Part shown: in pieces, positions 1-8,504 of the stretch | Position numbering within the stretch: position 1 is the stretch's first letter | Layout: each line of letters begins with the position of its first letter | Translations under genes and position numbers: made by a program | Assembly: GCA_016786765.1 (NCBI GenBank) | Contig: JAEUUZ010000051.1 | Location: 62,001-126,000 of the forward strand | Length of the DNA stretch: 64,000 nt | Origin: Chitinophagales bacterium | GTDB taxonomy: Bacteria > Bacteroidota > Bacteroidia > Chitinophagales > LD1 | Direction of reading: 5' to 3' | The notes under the pieces: model-generated | Databases searched by the model: none | What the model saw: only the letters and a program-made list of their open reading frames with translations | What the model was told of the DNA's origin: nothing

Positions 1-216
1 GCTGTACAAGGCTACACAGACCTTAGAAACGAATTGACAGATATTGAAAACAGAATTGCTTTTCAAATCAAAAAATTCAACGATTTGTCGAATGAATATA
101 ACACGTCTATTCAAACATTCCCGAATGTAATTACGGCAAGAATGTTCGGCTTTCAACCTAAAGGTTATTTCAAAGCTGAAGCTGGCGCTGAAAAAGCAAC
201 TAAAATTAAATTTTAA
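1..216 (+). CDS. LemA family protein, C-terminal part (5' truncated by window)
   Basis: The frame is open from base 1 and stops at 214-216, so only about 71 C-terminal residues are present. The tail has the pattern FPN..T.RMFGF.PK.YF.AE.GAE.A..I.F, which is the conserved end of LemA proteins. LemA proteins are membrane-anchored coiled-coil proteins with the N-terminal helix in the membrane and the rest exposed; their biochemical role is unclear. Two TPM-domain genes follow on the same strand, 26 bp downstream. LemA plus TPM is a very common bacterial pair, which supports the call. The true start lies outside the window. Confidence 0.9.
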   Translation, partial: AVQGYTDLRNELTDIENRIAFQIKKFNDLSNEYNTSIQTFPNVITARMFGFQPKGYFKAEAGAEKATKIKF

Positions 217-242
217 GCCGATAGGTTTGCAACACAAAGAAT

Positions 243-686
243 ATGTTTTTTAAAAAAGATTCTTTTTTAAGTACAGAACAAAAGGAGCGAATTGTAAACA
301 CCATTCGTGAGGCTGAGTTGCAAACCAGCGGAGAAATCCGTATCCATATCGAATCTTCTTGTACGGCTAAAGAGCCCATCAACAGAGCCATTGAAGTTTT
401 CAATAAGCAAAAGATGTACGACACGAAAGACAAAAATGGCATTCTCATTTACATTGCCCATGGCGATAGAAAGTTTGCCATTTATGGAGACAAAGGCATT
501 CATGCGCAAGTTCCGGAAAACTATTGGAGTGATACATTGGCTGTTTTGGCAGATTATTTCAAAAGAGCGCAATATGAAGAAGGCTTGTGCGCAGTAGTGC
601 TTCAAATCGGAGATAAATTAAAGCAGCTATTCCCTTATTCCGCTAACGACAAAAATGAACTTCCCAATGAAATCAGTGAAGGTTAA
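243..686 (+). CDS. TPM domain protein (cytoplasmic-type, YgcG-related)
   Basis: 147 residues without a signal peptide. The TPM fold is suggested by the early segment I..AE..TSGEIR.H (about residues 20-37), the central NGILIYIA..DRKFAIYGDKGI (about 65-86), and a helical C-terminus. TPM domains occur in YgcG-like proteins; phosphatase activity is claimed for plant TLP18.3 but is not established for bacterial members. The gene lies between lemA and a second, secreted TPM gene, whose start overlaps this reading frame by 32 bp. That overlap argues for translational coupling. The ATG at 243 directly follows the lemA stop and is the only sensible start. Confidence 0.85.
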   Translation: MFFKKDSFLSTEQKERIVNTIREAELQTSGEIRIHIESSCTAKEPINRAIEVFNKQKMYDTKDKNGILIYIAHGDRKFAIYGDKGIHAQVPENYWSDTLAVLADYFKRAQYEEGLCAVVLQIGDKLKQLFPYSANDKNELPNEISEG

Positions 687-1440
687 TAGTCGTTTCAACT
701 ACTTTATTTTTTTCCTGCTTTTACTTATGGTGCAAGCCGGTAGAGTTGTAGCGCAGAATATTCCTGCTCGTCCTGATCCTCCGCGCTTAGTGAACGACTT
801 TGCCGATATGCTTTCGCCATCCGAAGAACAACAATTAGAGCAAAAGTTAGACGCTTATGCTGACTCTACTTCAACACAAATTGCTATTGTAACTATCACA
901 ACATTAGAAGGCGCACCGGTTCAAGAATATGCGGCACAATTGGGCTACAAGTGGGGTGTAGGAGAAAAAGATAAGCACAATGGCGTTGTTATTCTTATTG
1001 CCAAAGAAGACCGCAAAGGCTTTATCGCCACCGGATATGGTGTTGAAGATGGCTTAAATGCTAATGTTTGTAAGCAGATTTACCAAACGGCACTTGTTCC
1101 GGAATTGAAAAATGGCAATTACTATGCAGCTTTTGATGCGACTACAAATTCAATTTTTGATGTACTTGCCGGAAAATTCGTAAATGAAAATCCAAGCAGC
1201 GAAGATGCTAAAGGAAGCGTATTAGTGCCTATTTTAATTTTTATTGCTGTGTTCATTTTCATCATCATTATGAGCCGTAAAAATCAATCGACTATAAGCA
1301 GAAGAGGTATTTTCACTCCGGGTGGTTTCCCCTTTATTGGAGGAGGTAGCGATTGGGGTGGTGGATCTGATAGTGGCGGTGGATTTGGAGGTTTTGGCGG
1401 TGGCGATTTTAGTGGTGGTGGAGCCGGTGGCGATTGGTAA
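655..1440 (+). CDS. Secreted/membrane TPM domain protein with Gly-rich tail (YgcG-like)
   Basis: 261 residues: an N-terminal hydrophobic signal (about 13-33, ending near VVAQ), a TPM domain (about 40-185, starting LVNDFADMLSP and containing the STQIAIVTI strand), one transmembrane helix (about 190-207), and a C-terminal tail of Gly, Ser, Asp and Trp (about 220-261). Signal, TPM, membrane helix and Gly-rich tail is the standard architecture of YgcG-family proteins, which appear next to LemA in many phyla. ATG 655 overlaps the previous gene by 32 bp; ATG 667 would also leave an intact signal. The tail is low complexity, so tail matches in searches mean little. Function beyond envelope association is unknown. 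Confidence 0.88.
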   Translation: MNFPMKSVKVNSRFNYFIFFLLLLMVQAGRVVAQNIPARPDPPRLVNDFADMLSPSEEQQLEQKLDAYADSTSTQIAIVTITTLEGAPVQEYAAQLGYKWGVGEKDKHNGVVILIAKEDRKGFIATGYGVEDGLNANVCKQIYQTALVPELKNGNYYAAFDATTNSIFDVLAGKFVNENPSSEDAKGSVLVPILIFIAVFIFIIIMSRKNQSTISRRGIFTPGGFPFIGGGSDWGGGSDSGGGFGGFGGGDFSGGGAGGDW

Positions 1441-1446
1441 ATTTTT

Positions 1447-2076
1447 ATGGAAGATTTTATGAATAAACAAACAAACACGGCTCACCCTTGGCACGGTGTA
1501 GATTTGCACAGTAATACACCGAATGAATGTGTGGCCTATATTGAAATAGTTCCAACCGATACCATTAAATATGAGGTCGATAAAAAAACAGGCATCTTAA
1601 AAATTGATCGACCGCAACGCTTCTCGAATATCTGTCCGGCTTTGTATGGGTTTATTCCCAAAACGTTATGCGATATTGAAGTGGGGCAATTGTGTATGGA
1701 AAAAACAGGATTAAACGATATTATTGGTGACCAAGACCCTTTAGATGTATGTATTTTAACGGAGAAACGCATCGATAGAAATGGTATTTTGGTGAATGCT
1801 ACCCCCATTGGTGGCTTTAGAATGATTGACAATAATCAGGCAGACGATAAAATTATTTGTGTGTTAAAAGGAGACGATGTTTATGAATCGTGGAACGACA
1901 TTAATGATATTCCAACCGGCCTATTAAATCGGCTAAAACATTACTTTTTAACGTATAAAAATTTACCGGACGATAGCAGTCAAAAAGTGCAAATTTCATC
2001 CATCTACGGAGCAGCAGAAGCGAAAGAAGTAATTCAACGAAGCATTAACGATTATAAAAAAGTGTATGAACAATAA
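1447..2076 (+). CDS. ppa: Inorganic pyrophosphatase, family I
   Basis: 209 residues, soluble. It hydrolyses pyrophosphate to two phosphates and so drives nucleic acid, protein and other biosynthesis in the cytoplasm. The family I metal signature D-x-D-P-x-D is present as GDQDPLD (Asp95, Asp97, Asp100). Upstream residues IEIVP...KYEVDK and LYGFIPKT match the substrate-binding region of soluble pyrophosphatases. The family is usually 175-220 residues, so this is full length. ATG 1447 lies 6 bp after the TPM gene; ATG 1459 is an alternative. The 3' end overlaps the thioredoxin-like gene by 11 bp, so the two are probably co-transcribed. Confidence 0.93.
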   Translation: MEDFMNKQTNTAHPWHGVDLHSNTPNECVAYIEIVPTDTIKYEVDKKTGILKIDRPQRFSNICPALYGFIPKTLCDIEVGQLCMEKTGLNDIIGDQDPLDVCILTEKRIDRNGILVNATPIGGFRMIDNNQADDKIICVLKGDDVYESWNDINDIPTGLLNRLKHYFLTYKNLPDDSSQKVQISSIYGAAEAKEVIQRSINDYKKVYEQ

Positions 2077-2569
2077 ATGGTTTCAGCAAATTGCCATAGG
2101 CCTAACAGTTCTCCTTATTGCAGCAGGTCTTTATTACTATTACCGCATACCGCCTTCTATAAGTATTAGTAAACTCGCTTTGAAAACACTTGACGGCAAA
2201 CCATTTCCGAATTCAATACTGCGCAACAAGGTCGTTATTGTTGATTTTTATCAAACTTGGTGTGGTCCCTGTATGGCCGAATTACCTGAGCTTGCAAAAA
2301 CGGCAGAACTGTATCCTGACGACATGGGTGTTGTATGCTTGAGTGATGAAGACAGCACAAAATTAATTGCGCTTGCCCGCAAATATGCCGACAGTAAAAT
2401 TATCTTCTTACAAACTGTAAATCCTTTGAAAGGTCTTGGCGTTCACACTTATCCAACGAATTATATATTCAACCGACAAGGAAAAAAAGTATTAGAAAAA
2501 ACCGGTACTGTAGATTGGCAATCATCCGAAATGATGATGTTTTACAAGAACCAAGTTGGAGGAAATTAA
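2066..2569 (+). CDS. Membrane-anchored thioredoxin-like protein (TlpA/ResA type)
   Basis: 167 residues. A single N-terminal membrane helix (about 8-26) is followed by a thioredoxin fold with the redox motif WCGPC (Cys66, Cys69) after the strand VVIVDFYQT, and a cis-proline site in VHTYPTNYIF. Proteins of this type face the periplasm and reduce or oxidise cysteines of exported or cytochrome c apoproteins. The gene overlaps ppa by 11 bp. It meets the exosortase-like gene head-on with a 4-bp overlap of stop codons. The specific partner cannot be told from the sequence. Confidence 0.88.
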   Translation: MNNKWFQQIAIGLTVLLIAAGLYYYYRIPPSISISKLALKTLDGKPFPNSILRNKVVIVDFYQTWCGPCMAELPELAKTAELYPDDMGVVCLSDEDSTKLIALARKYADSKIIFLQTVNPLKGLGVHTYPTNYIFNRQGKKVLEKTGTVDWQSSEMMMFYKNQVGGN

Positions 2570-3147
2570 TCTTGCTTCGCAAATTTATCCATCCATACTT
2601 TAACCATCCAAAAAATAAAACCGTAGGTTAAAATCAGCAAGGCATACTTATGGTTTAATTCCCAAAAGAAAGGAGATGACCTTTTCATTAACACCACCAA
2701 ACCCACTATTCGAATACAGTTAATAAAGAGTATACCAAAAACACCCACTGGAATATACCATAATTTGTGCTTTAGCGCACCTCCAAACGACAGAATGATT
2801 AATGAAAAAACAACCATAGCGGGTATCCCTAAGCAATGGTTTGCTACATAAATACCTGGTGTGTTTGGAATAAAAATATTGCGACCGAAAAATTGCGAAG
2901 AAATAGAAAAGAAAAAATCGGAAATAAACACAGCAACTCCGATAAGCAAACCGGCAACACTATCTTGAAACACAATCCACCAATGAGGTTCAAATTGTTC
3001 TAACAAGTATGAACACAACTTCCAAATCAGATAGGAACCAATAACGGATAACACGAAATAAACTGACTCAGCTTTTCGTTGATCGTGGAATTTTCGCTTA
3101 ACAAATGCTGCTATCATTATCAACCACCTAAATATATTCCTCGCCAT
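2566..3147 (-). CDS. Exosortase/archaeosortase family protein
   Basis: Up to 193 residues with about six membrane helices. The triad typical of exosortases is visible: Cys in ANHCLGIP (Cys105), Arg in FINCIRIVG (Asn143, Arg146), and His in LNHKYALL (His166), each at the start of or inside a helix. Exosortases are transpeptidase-like enzymes that cleave and re-anchor proteins with a C-terminal sorting tail; they usually sit near exopolysaccharide genes. The ATG at 3147 lies inside the upstream gene (28-bp overlap). A second ATG at 3117, 2 nt after the upstream stop, is at least as likely and loses only 10 residues. No obvious substrate tail lies nearby. Confidence 0.82.
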   Translation of the reverse strand: MARNIFRWLIMIAAFVKRKFHDQRKAESVYFVLSVIGSYLIWKLCSYLLEQFEPHWWIVFQDSVAGLLIGVAVFISDFFFSISSQFFGRNIFIPNTPGIYVANHCLGIPAMVVFSLIILSFGGALKHKLWYIPVGVFGILFINCIRIVGLVVLMKRSSPFFWELNHKYALLILTYGFIFWMVKVWMDKFAKQD

Positions 3148-3977
3148 GTAAGGGTGAGCAATCCGAGTAAAACCATCAATAGGATAAAGATACTTATACT
3201 GGCTTCTTGTAAAACCTTATAGCGTAAAATTTCATCGGTCTTCACTTCGAAAAATGGCAATGCAAAAAATCCTAATATCAGAGATATACCTATAAAGAAG
3301 ACGTACACTATGTTAATCCACATGTTCAATGGAAAGGTAAATGCTAATAATCCAATTGAAGCAACGATGTAAGGAATAATTGCCGTTTCGAAAAAATACT
3401 TTTGTTTGCGCTGTAGCTTATTCACCTTAGAGTAAGAGTAAGAAAGCGTTAAAAATGGTTTGCATAAATACACTGCACAAATAGCCCCAAAGACAAATAA
3501 AATTGTTGCCAATATGTAATAGAAGAAAATAGGAATATGAAGCCAAGCAAGAACAACTGTTAGGTTTTGATAAAAGGGAGAAATATATTGCTCAGCGCCT
3601 AAATTGATAATTAGTCCTTGTGCAGCAATTACAGACGAGGCGATAAGCATACCCCAAAGAAAAATGAGATTAAAAACATAATGCTTCTCTTTTAGCTTAA
3701 AAAATAATACTCCACAAATAATACCAAACAGGGTTACAAAAAGCGTTCCGCTTGTATAAACGAAGAACACACTCAGCTTAGTCCAGTAGTTATGGTTAAC
3801 AATAAACTTAGCACCATAATAATAAGTGGATGAATAAAAGCCAAACACCTTTCCCATTAGTGCCATTGCCAAATGAAAGCCGGACATCATTACTAGATAA
3901 GCTATGCTGAATGCAACTGTTGAGTTTAACATTCGGGATAATTTACTTTGCCATTTCTCGCTATTTCGTTTATGCAT
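3120..3977 (-). CDS. Unknown multi-pass membrane protein, partner of the exosortase-like gene
   Basis: 285 residues with about eight predicted membrane helices and short loops. Charged residues cluster at the N-terminus and in a KVNKLQRKQK loop near the middle. I do not recognise a family. It sits 10 bp after gldB and overlaps the exosortase-like gene by up to 28 bp, so it is very likely translated with it. In flavobacteria XrtF-type exosortases have a small associated membrane protein, but this one is larger and shows no obvious resemblance, so assignment to that family would be speculation. Tight coupling suggests a role in substrate handling or anchoring. Confidence 0.75.
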   Translation of the reverse strand: MHKRNSEKWQSKLSRMLNSTVAFSIAYLVMMSGFHLAMALMGKVFGFYSSTYYYGAKFIVNHNYWTKLSVFFVYTSGTLFVTLFGIICGVLFFKLKEKHYVFNLIFLWGMLIASSVIAAQGLIINLGAEQYISPFYQNLTVVLAWLHIPIFFYYILATILFVFGAICAVYLCKPFLTLSYSYSKVNKLQRKQKYFFETAIIPYIVASIGLLAFTFPLNMWINIVYVFFIGISLILGFFALPFFEVKTDEILRYKVLQEASISIFILLMVLLGLLTLTWRGIYLGG

Positions 3978-3987
3978 ACAATGAGAT

Positions 3988-5034
3988 TTATGGTTTATAT
4001 TTTGCTTGCTTTAAAATCAGTTTCGCATCGGTATGGAGTAGCAAATCTTCTAAAGTAACTTTTCCTGCGGCTTCTTTCATGTATTTTCGAACAATTTGCC
4101 AACCTACCCATGCACCTACTTTACCGGGAGAATCGCTTGGCATCCCTGTAGTTGTTGGCCCCTCTGTGGTGTATCGCTTTTGCTCAACGAAATTGGTCTT
4201 ATACAACAAATCTTGATCGTTAAAATATTGCCAAATTTGCTTTTCACTTTTCGTACACCATGTTGCTTGTGATGACGTATATCCAATAATCATACTATCG
4301 GGCAACTGTGGCATCATACACTCCATAAAATAGTATTTCTTTCCTTCATTGACCATTGCTTCTATTAAAGGCAATTCTGCGCTATAGGAGGGTTTTTCGA
4401 AATAAAGCTGATATACACTTTGCATGGCATTGGGTACAATAAACTCGCGTTTCAACTTACGAACAATATACATGGGAATATCCAGGTTGGTATAAAACGG
4501 ACAATCAGCGCCTAAATACATATCTAGTCCAACCACCAAAACACTATCATCAAAAGTGCTTGCTCCATATTGGAAACCAGAAAGAAAAGTAATGATGCGA
4601 CTCATTTTAATCTTAGGGAAATAATACTTCAAGTGTTTTACGGCCATTTCCATTTCTTCTTCATTCACTGATTGCGCGTACAGTTTATCAGTAGCTGCAT
4701 AAACAGAACGCATAATGGTGTCATTTACAAATCCCAATATATCTGATCTTCGATCGTATTTTGCAGTATCGCCATTGAATTTTGGCATTCCGAAAAACAT
4801 AATCTGCTGCGTGTAGTAATTGTAGAAACTGCCATACTTTTGTTGCATCATGGCATCATGCGCTTCAAAATTTTCTGCATTAAAATCAAAAAAATCATGT
4901 TCAAAATGTTGAAGCGGCAAGTCGACATTGATTTTCGACACATCCACTTTTTTATAGGCGTTCTTATCGGTACATCCAAAAAACAGCAACAAAGAAAGCA
5001 ATGCGACAAGTGAAAGCGTAATCCTGTTTTTCAT
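3988..5034 (-). CDS. gldB: Gliding motility lipoprotein GldB-like
   Basis: 348 residues with a lipoprotein signal ending at LLFFGC (Cys21), so it should be membrane-anchored by lipid. The central block GLDMYLG..CPFY...IP.Y..RK and following REFIVPNAM are hallmarks of GldB, a lipoprotein needed for gliding in Flavobacterium and conserved in many non-gliding Bacteroidota. The C-terminal part (about 255-345), with PGKVGAWVGWQIVRKYM, resembles DUF2268-type putative metalloprotease folds, but no HExxH is seen. It overlaps the flippase gene by 4 bp (ATGA) and is followed at 10 bp by a membrane protein gene, forming a four-gene unit. Confidence 0.88.
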   Translation of the reverse strand: MKNRITLSLVALLSLLLFFGCTDKNAYKKVDVSKINVDLPLQHFEHDFFDFNAENFEAHDAMMQQKYGSFYNYYTQQIMFFGMPKFNGDTAKYDRRSDILGFVNDTIMRSVYAATDKLYAQSVNEEEMEMAVKHLKYYFPKIKMSRIITFLSGFQYGASTFDDSVLVVGLDMYLGADCPFYTNLDIPMYIVRKLKREFIVPNAMQSVYQLYFEKPSYSAELPLIEAMVNEGKKYYFMECMMPQLPDSMIIGYTSSQATWCTKSEKQIWQYFNDQDLLYKTNFVEQKRYTTEGPTTTGMPSDSPGKVGAWVGWQIVRKYMKEAAGKVTLEDLLLHTDAKLILKQAKYKP

Positions 5035-6494
5035 TTTATCTTTTTTGTAAGAAGCAATAGTTTATGGCGATCCGGTAAAATTAATAGGGCTAACGAAGAT
5101 AGCAATAAAACTACTTTCCCTAAGAGTGCTGTGCTTCCGTTCCCGAAAGGAATAAATATTGTGGCTATCCAAACTAAACAACACAGTCCTAAATAGTATG
5201 CCAACTGCGGTAATGAATACGGGACAGGATAATACTTTCTGCCCAGAAAAAAAGAAGCAAATGCCATGAAACCATAACACAATAAAGTTGCCCATGCGGC
5301 TCCTATATAGCCAAACAGCGGTATCCACCAATAAAGTAAAACAATAGTGATGAATGCGCCTGCTATAGACACCATTGCACCAAGTAAAGTTTTATCAGTG
5401 AGCTTATACCAAATCGATAGATTAACATAAATACCTAAAAACATATTGGCTAAAAGCAAAACAGGCACTATCGATAATCCCGATCTGAAGACGTCCCCTA
5501 CAAACAAACCAAAGACGTCTAAAAACACTACCACCACTATAAATATACCCGAACAAAACAAGGTGAACCATTTCATCACATCAGCATACAACTGACGTGC
5601 ATTTTCATTTTTGGATTGAGCAAAAAAGAAAGGTTCAGCAGCAAAGCGAAAGGCTTGAATAAAGAGGGACATAACAATACTAATTTTATAACAAGCACTG
5701 TAAATACCTAATTCGTGAAGGTTTTGTTGGTTAGTTCCGGGCAATAAATACTTCAGCAACATTCGATCTAACATCTCATTAATAATTCCTGCAAAACCAA
5801 TAATGATAATAGGTGCAGAATAGCGCAAAGCGACTTTAAAAAAGTGATATTCAAACCCATCGATCACCGGCACAAGTTTATCAGACAATAATAGCAACTT
5901 CACCACACTCGAAATCAGGTTAGCCACAAAAACATAGCCTACTCCAATAGATGGATCGAAATAAGGAACCGGTTGATTTTGCGCTAATTTCAACAAGTAC
6001 ATAAATACAATGTTCAGGGTAATATTTACACCAATTTCAGTGAGCTTCACAAATGCAAAACGCTTGGCACGTTCTTCTTGTCGCAATTTGGCGAAGGGAA
6101 GCGAACCCATTGAATCGCAGGCTAAAATAATCGCAAACCAAATGAAATAATGTTCGAACCCTTCGTAGTGCAGGAGCTTTGCAAAAGTTTCCGAGAATAC
6201 GAAAACCAATCCCACAAAAAGAATATTAGCTATAAACAAAAACTGAAGTATAGAAGAATAGACTTTGGTAAATCGCTCATCTTTTGTAAATCGGAAAAAA
6301 CCGGTTTCCATGCCAAAGGTGAGTAACACAAAGAAAAAACCGGTATAGGCATAAAATTCAGATACAACACCATACTCTTCGGGCAAAAAAAACCGCGTGT
6401 ACAGTGGCACTAAGAGATAGTTTAAAAAACGCCCCAAAATACTGCTTACACCATAAACAGCAGTTTGCGAAGCAAGTTTTTTGATAGGATTCAA
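5031..6494 (-). CDS. Polysaccharide/lipid-linked sugar flippase (Wzx/MOP superfamily)
   Basis: 487 residues with about 12-14 hydrophobic helices. The N-terminal pattern KKLASQTAVYGVSSILGRFL then LLVPLYTRFF is typical of Bacteroidota Wzx-like MOP flippases, which move undecaprenyl-linked sugar units across the inner membrane. It is the first gene of the minus-strand unit flippase, gldB, membrane protein, exosortase. Exosortases frequently co-occur with exopolysaccharide genes, so its place here strengthens the exosortase call. No glycosyltransferases are adjacent, so the transported glycan is unknown. The divergent MORN gene starts 57 bp away, so promoters for both lie in 6495-6551. Confidence 0.88.
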   Translation of the reverse strand: MNPIKKLASQTAVYGVSSILGRFLNYLLVPLYTRFFLPEEYGVVSEFYAYTGFFFVLLTFGMETGFFRFTKDERFTKVYSSILQFLFIANILFVGLVFVFSETFAKLLHYEGFEHYFIWFAIILACDSMGSLPFAKLRQEERAKRFAFVKLTEIGVNITLNIVFMYLLKLAQNQPVPYFDPSIGVGYVFVANLISSVVKLLLLSDKLVPVIDGFEYHFFKVALRYSAPIIIIGFAGIINEMLDRMLLKYLLPGTNQQNLHELGIYSACYKISIVMSLFIQAFRFAAEPFFFAQSKNENARQLYADVMKWFTLFCSGIFIVVVVFLDVFGLFVGDVFRSGLSIVPVLLLANMFLGIYVNLSIWYKLTDKTLLGAMVSIAGAFITIVLLYWWIPLFGYIGAAWATLLCYGFMAFASFFLGRKYYPVPYSLPQLAYYLGLCCLVWIATIFIPFGNGSTALLGKVVLLLSSLALLILPDRHKLLLLTKKIK

Positions 6495-6551
6495 AACTAT
6501 TTGATTAATTATGTAAAATTCTTTATTTAATTTTTATCTCATAGTGAGGTT

Positions 6552-7346
6552 ATGAAATATTATTTGTTGATAACGTTTTTTGTAATCAGTGTTGGAGCGA
6601 AATCGCAATCACTGAGCAATACAATAATTAACCCTACTGATTCGACTACGGGCATTAAAACCGTTCGCTATGAAGATGGAGCTGTTTATGAAGGTCAAAT
6701 CATCAATGGCAAACGGAACGGCCAAGGGAAAATAACCTATAAAGACAGTACAGTATATAACGGCAATTGGCTTGACGATAAACAAAGTGGGGAAGGAAAA
6801 ATTAAACTCTTAAACGGAGAACGTTATGAAGGAGAATTTAAAAATGGGGTAATTGATGGGAAAGGAGCCTATTTTTTCAAGAACGGTTCAAAATATTATG
6901 GCGATTTTGTGAATGGTGTATTAGATGGAAACGGTATCTATTATTTCAAAAACGGAGACCGCTACGAAGGGCACTATGTTAAGGGAAAACGCCAAGGACG
7001 CGGTAAATATTTTTATGCAGATGGTCGCATGTTTGACGGCTTCTTTGAAAACGATAAAAAGGTAGGGAATGGCACTATGGTGTTTAGCGGGGGCGATAAA
7101 TATGTAGGCCATTTTGCCAACAATTCCAGAAACGGAAAGGGGGTAGTTTATTTTGCAAACGGGGAACGTTTTGAAGGCAGTTTTAACAATAACAAAATGG
7201 AGGGAGAAGGCATATTTTACCTTGTAGATGGGTCTAAAATTATTGGCATTTGGAAAAACGATGCAATAAATGGAGAGGCCACAATTATTGATGTAAAAGG
7301 GAATAAGCGCCCATATGTTCTACCGGTTAAAGAAATTAAGAAGTAA
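6552..7346 (+). CDS. Secreted MORN-repeat protein
   Basis: 264 residues with a signal peptide (about 1-18) followed by about nine MORN repeats of 23 residues (about 38-245), each with the core Y/F-x-G-x-F/W...G-x-G, for example YEGEFKNGVIDGKGAYFF. MORN repeats form a beta meander; in eukaryotes they bind lipids or act as scaffolds, and in bacteria their role is mostly unknown. The signal peptide points to the periplasm or outer membrane. rnhB starts 2 nt after the stop, so the two share a transcript although their roles look unrelated. The last repeat is degenerate. Confidence 0.9.
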   Translation: MKYYLLITFFVISVGAKSQSLSNTIINPTDSTTGIKTVRYEDGAVYEGQIINGKRNGQGKITYKDSTVYNGNWLDDKQSGEGKIKLLNGERYEGEFKNGVIDGKGAYFFKNGSKYYGDFVNGVLDGNGIYYFKNGDRYEGHYVKGKRQGRGKYFYADGRMFDGFFENDKKVGNGTMVFSGGDKYVGHFANNSRNGKGVVYFANGERFEGSFNNNKMEGEGIFYLVDGSKIIGIWKNDAINGEATIIDVKGNKRPYVLPVKEIKK

Positions 7347-7347
7347 A

Positions 7348-7944
7348 ATGCTGCTTCCCTATTTCCAAAACGAACTTATAGAAGCTGGCTGTGATGAAGC
7401 GGGCAGAGGCTGTTTGGCTGGTCCTGTTTTTGCTGCTGCAGTTATTTTCCCGAAAGACTATACCAACAAAACATTAAACGACTCGAAGCAAATAGCAGAA
7501 AAAATGCGTTACGCATTAAGGGAAAGCATAGAAAAAGACGCCATTGCATTTGCCGTAGCGCAAATTAGTGCAGAAGAAATCGACCGAATAAACATTCTCA
7601 ATGCATCCATCAAGGCCATGCATCTTTCGCTCGATCAGCTCAACAAGAAGTTCCAATTGATTATAGTAGATGGCAACAAATTCAAGCCCTACAAGAACTT
7701 GCCCTATCAAACTATAGTGAAAGGCGATGGTAAATATCTCTCCATTGCTGCAGCATCTATTTTAGCAAAGACTTATCGTGACGATTTTATGACGGCTGCC
7801 CACAACAATTATCCGCAATATGATTGGCTAAATAATAAAGGCTATGGAACACTGAAACACCGGCAAGCGATGATAGCACATGGCACAACGCCCTTACACC
7901 GCAAGAGCTTCCACTTAAAAGAACAGCAATTGAAAATTTTTTAA
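7348..7944 (+). CDS. rnhB: Ribonuclease HII
   Basis: 198 residues from ATG 7348. It removes ribonucleotides and RNA primers from RNA-DNA hybrids in the cytoplasm. The family signature is clear: GCDEAGRGCLAGP with catalytic Asp16-Glu17, then IIVDGNKF carrying the third acidic residue, and DGKYLSIAAASILAKTYRD. An upstream TTG would add 11 residues but lies inside the MORN gene; ATG 7348, right after that stop codon, gives the normal family N-terminus. The gene ends 2 bp before the stop of the convergent lptC-like gene. Confidence 0.95.
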   Translation: MLLPYFQNELIEAGCDEAGRGCLAGPVFAAAVIFPKDYTNKTLNDSKQIAEKMRYALRESIEKDAIAFAVAQISAEEIDRINILNASIKAMHLSLDQLNKKFQLIIVDGNKFKPYKNLPYQTIVKGDGKYLSIAAASILAKTYRDDFMTAAHNNYPQYDWLNNKGYGTLKHRQAMIAHGTTPLHRKSFHLKEQQLKIF

Positions 7945-7946
7945 GA

Positions 7947-8483
7947 TTAGAGTCCTCCTTTCACCTTCACTTTGCCGGTGATGTGCTTTATGGTATAGTC
8001 TGTAAATGTTTGATTTGACTCCATGCCATTACCTAAGATTATCTCATCAGCCGTTGTAATTTTCACAAAAGCATTGGAGTAAATTTGCTGTTGCGATTCG
8101 TCCCAAATTAACTCTTCGGTATTTAATTTTTCGCCTTTTACATTGGTTACTTCTACATCATTTCTGGCAGTCATTAGCGAAGAGCCGTCTTGGACGGTAG
8201 CATATTTTGCAGTCATTACAGTTTCTACATTCCCATCTTTATCAAAAAAATTAATTTTAATACCATCCGGAAATTCCATATAAGGCTTATCGGTATTGAA
8301 CCGCAGCATTGTTTTGGCAAATGCTTTAATTTTATTATCGCCAAGCGATGAGTAATTAATTTCAATATCCTTTCCGTGTTCAATATTCACATTCGCTCGA
8401 CTAGTTACCAACTTTGCTTTATCCATATCGTTATTGCACGACATCAATAAAAAGAAAGCAGAAACAACCAATAAGCGTTGCAT
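7947..8483 (-). CDS. lptC: LPS export ABC transporter periplasmic protein LptC-like lipoprotein
   Basis: 178 residues with a lipoprotein signal (LLMSC, Cys16) and then an all-beta region with alternating polar and hydrophobic residues, as in LptC/OstA-like jelly rolls. The segments DGIKINFFDKDG, TAKYATVQDG and NDVEVTNVKGEKL match the LptC repeat pattern. LptC links the LptBFG transporter to LptA and helps carry LPS to the outer membrane. Bacteroidota LptC proteins are often lipoproteins rather than having the enterobacterial membrane helix. It follows the porin-like gene by 21 bp on the same strand, in a common Bacteroidota order after coaX. Confidence 0.85.
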   Translation of the reverse strand: MQRLLVVSAFFLLMSCNNDMDKAKLVTSRANVNIEHGKDIEINYSSLGDNKIKAFAKTMLRFNTDKPYMEFPDGIKINFFDKDGNVETVMTAKYATVQDGSSLMTARNDVEVTNVKGEKLNTEELIWDESQQQIYSNAFVKITTADEIILGNGMESNQTFTDYTIKHITGKVKVKGGL

Positions 8484-8504
8484 GTGGTGAGGTTGATTAA
8501 TAAA

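Noticed and set aside
1234-1509. Antisense Pro- or Ser/Thr-rich reading frames opposite the Gly-rich tail of the TPM protein
   Set aside because: They are the complement of low-complexity Gly codons and overlap a well-supported gene.
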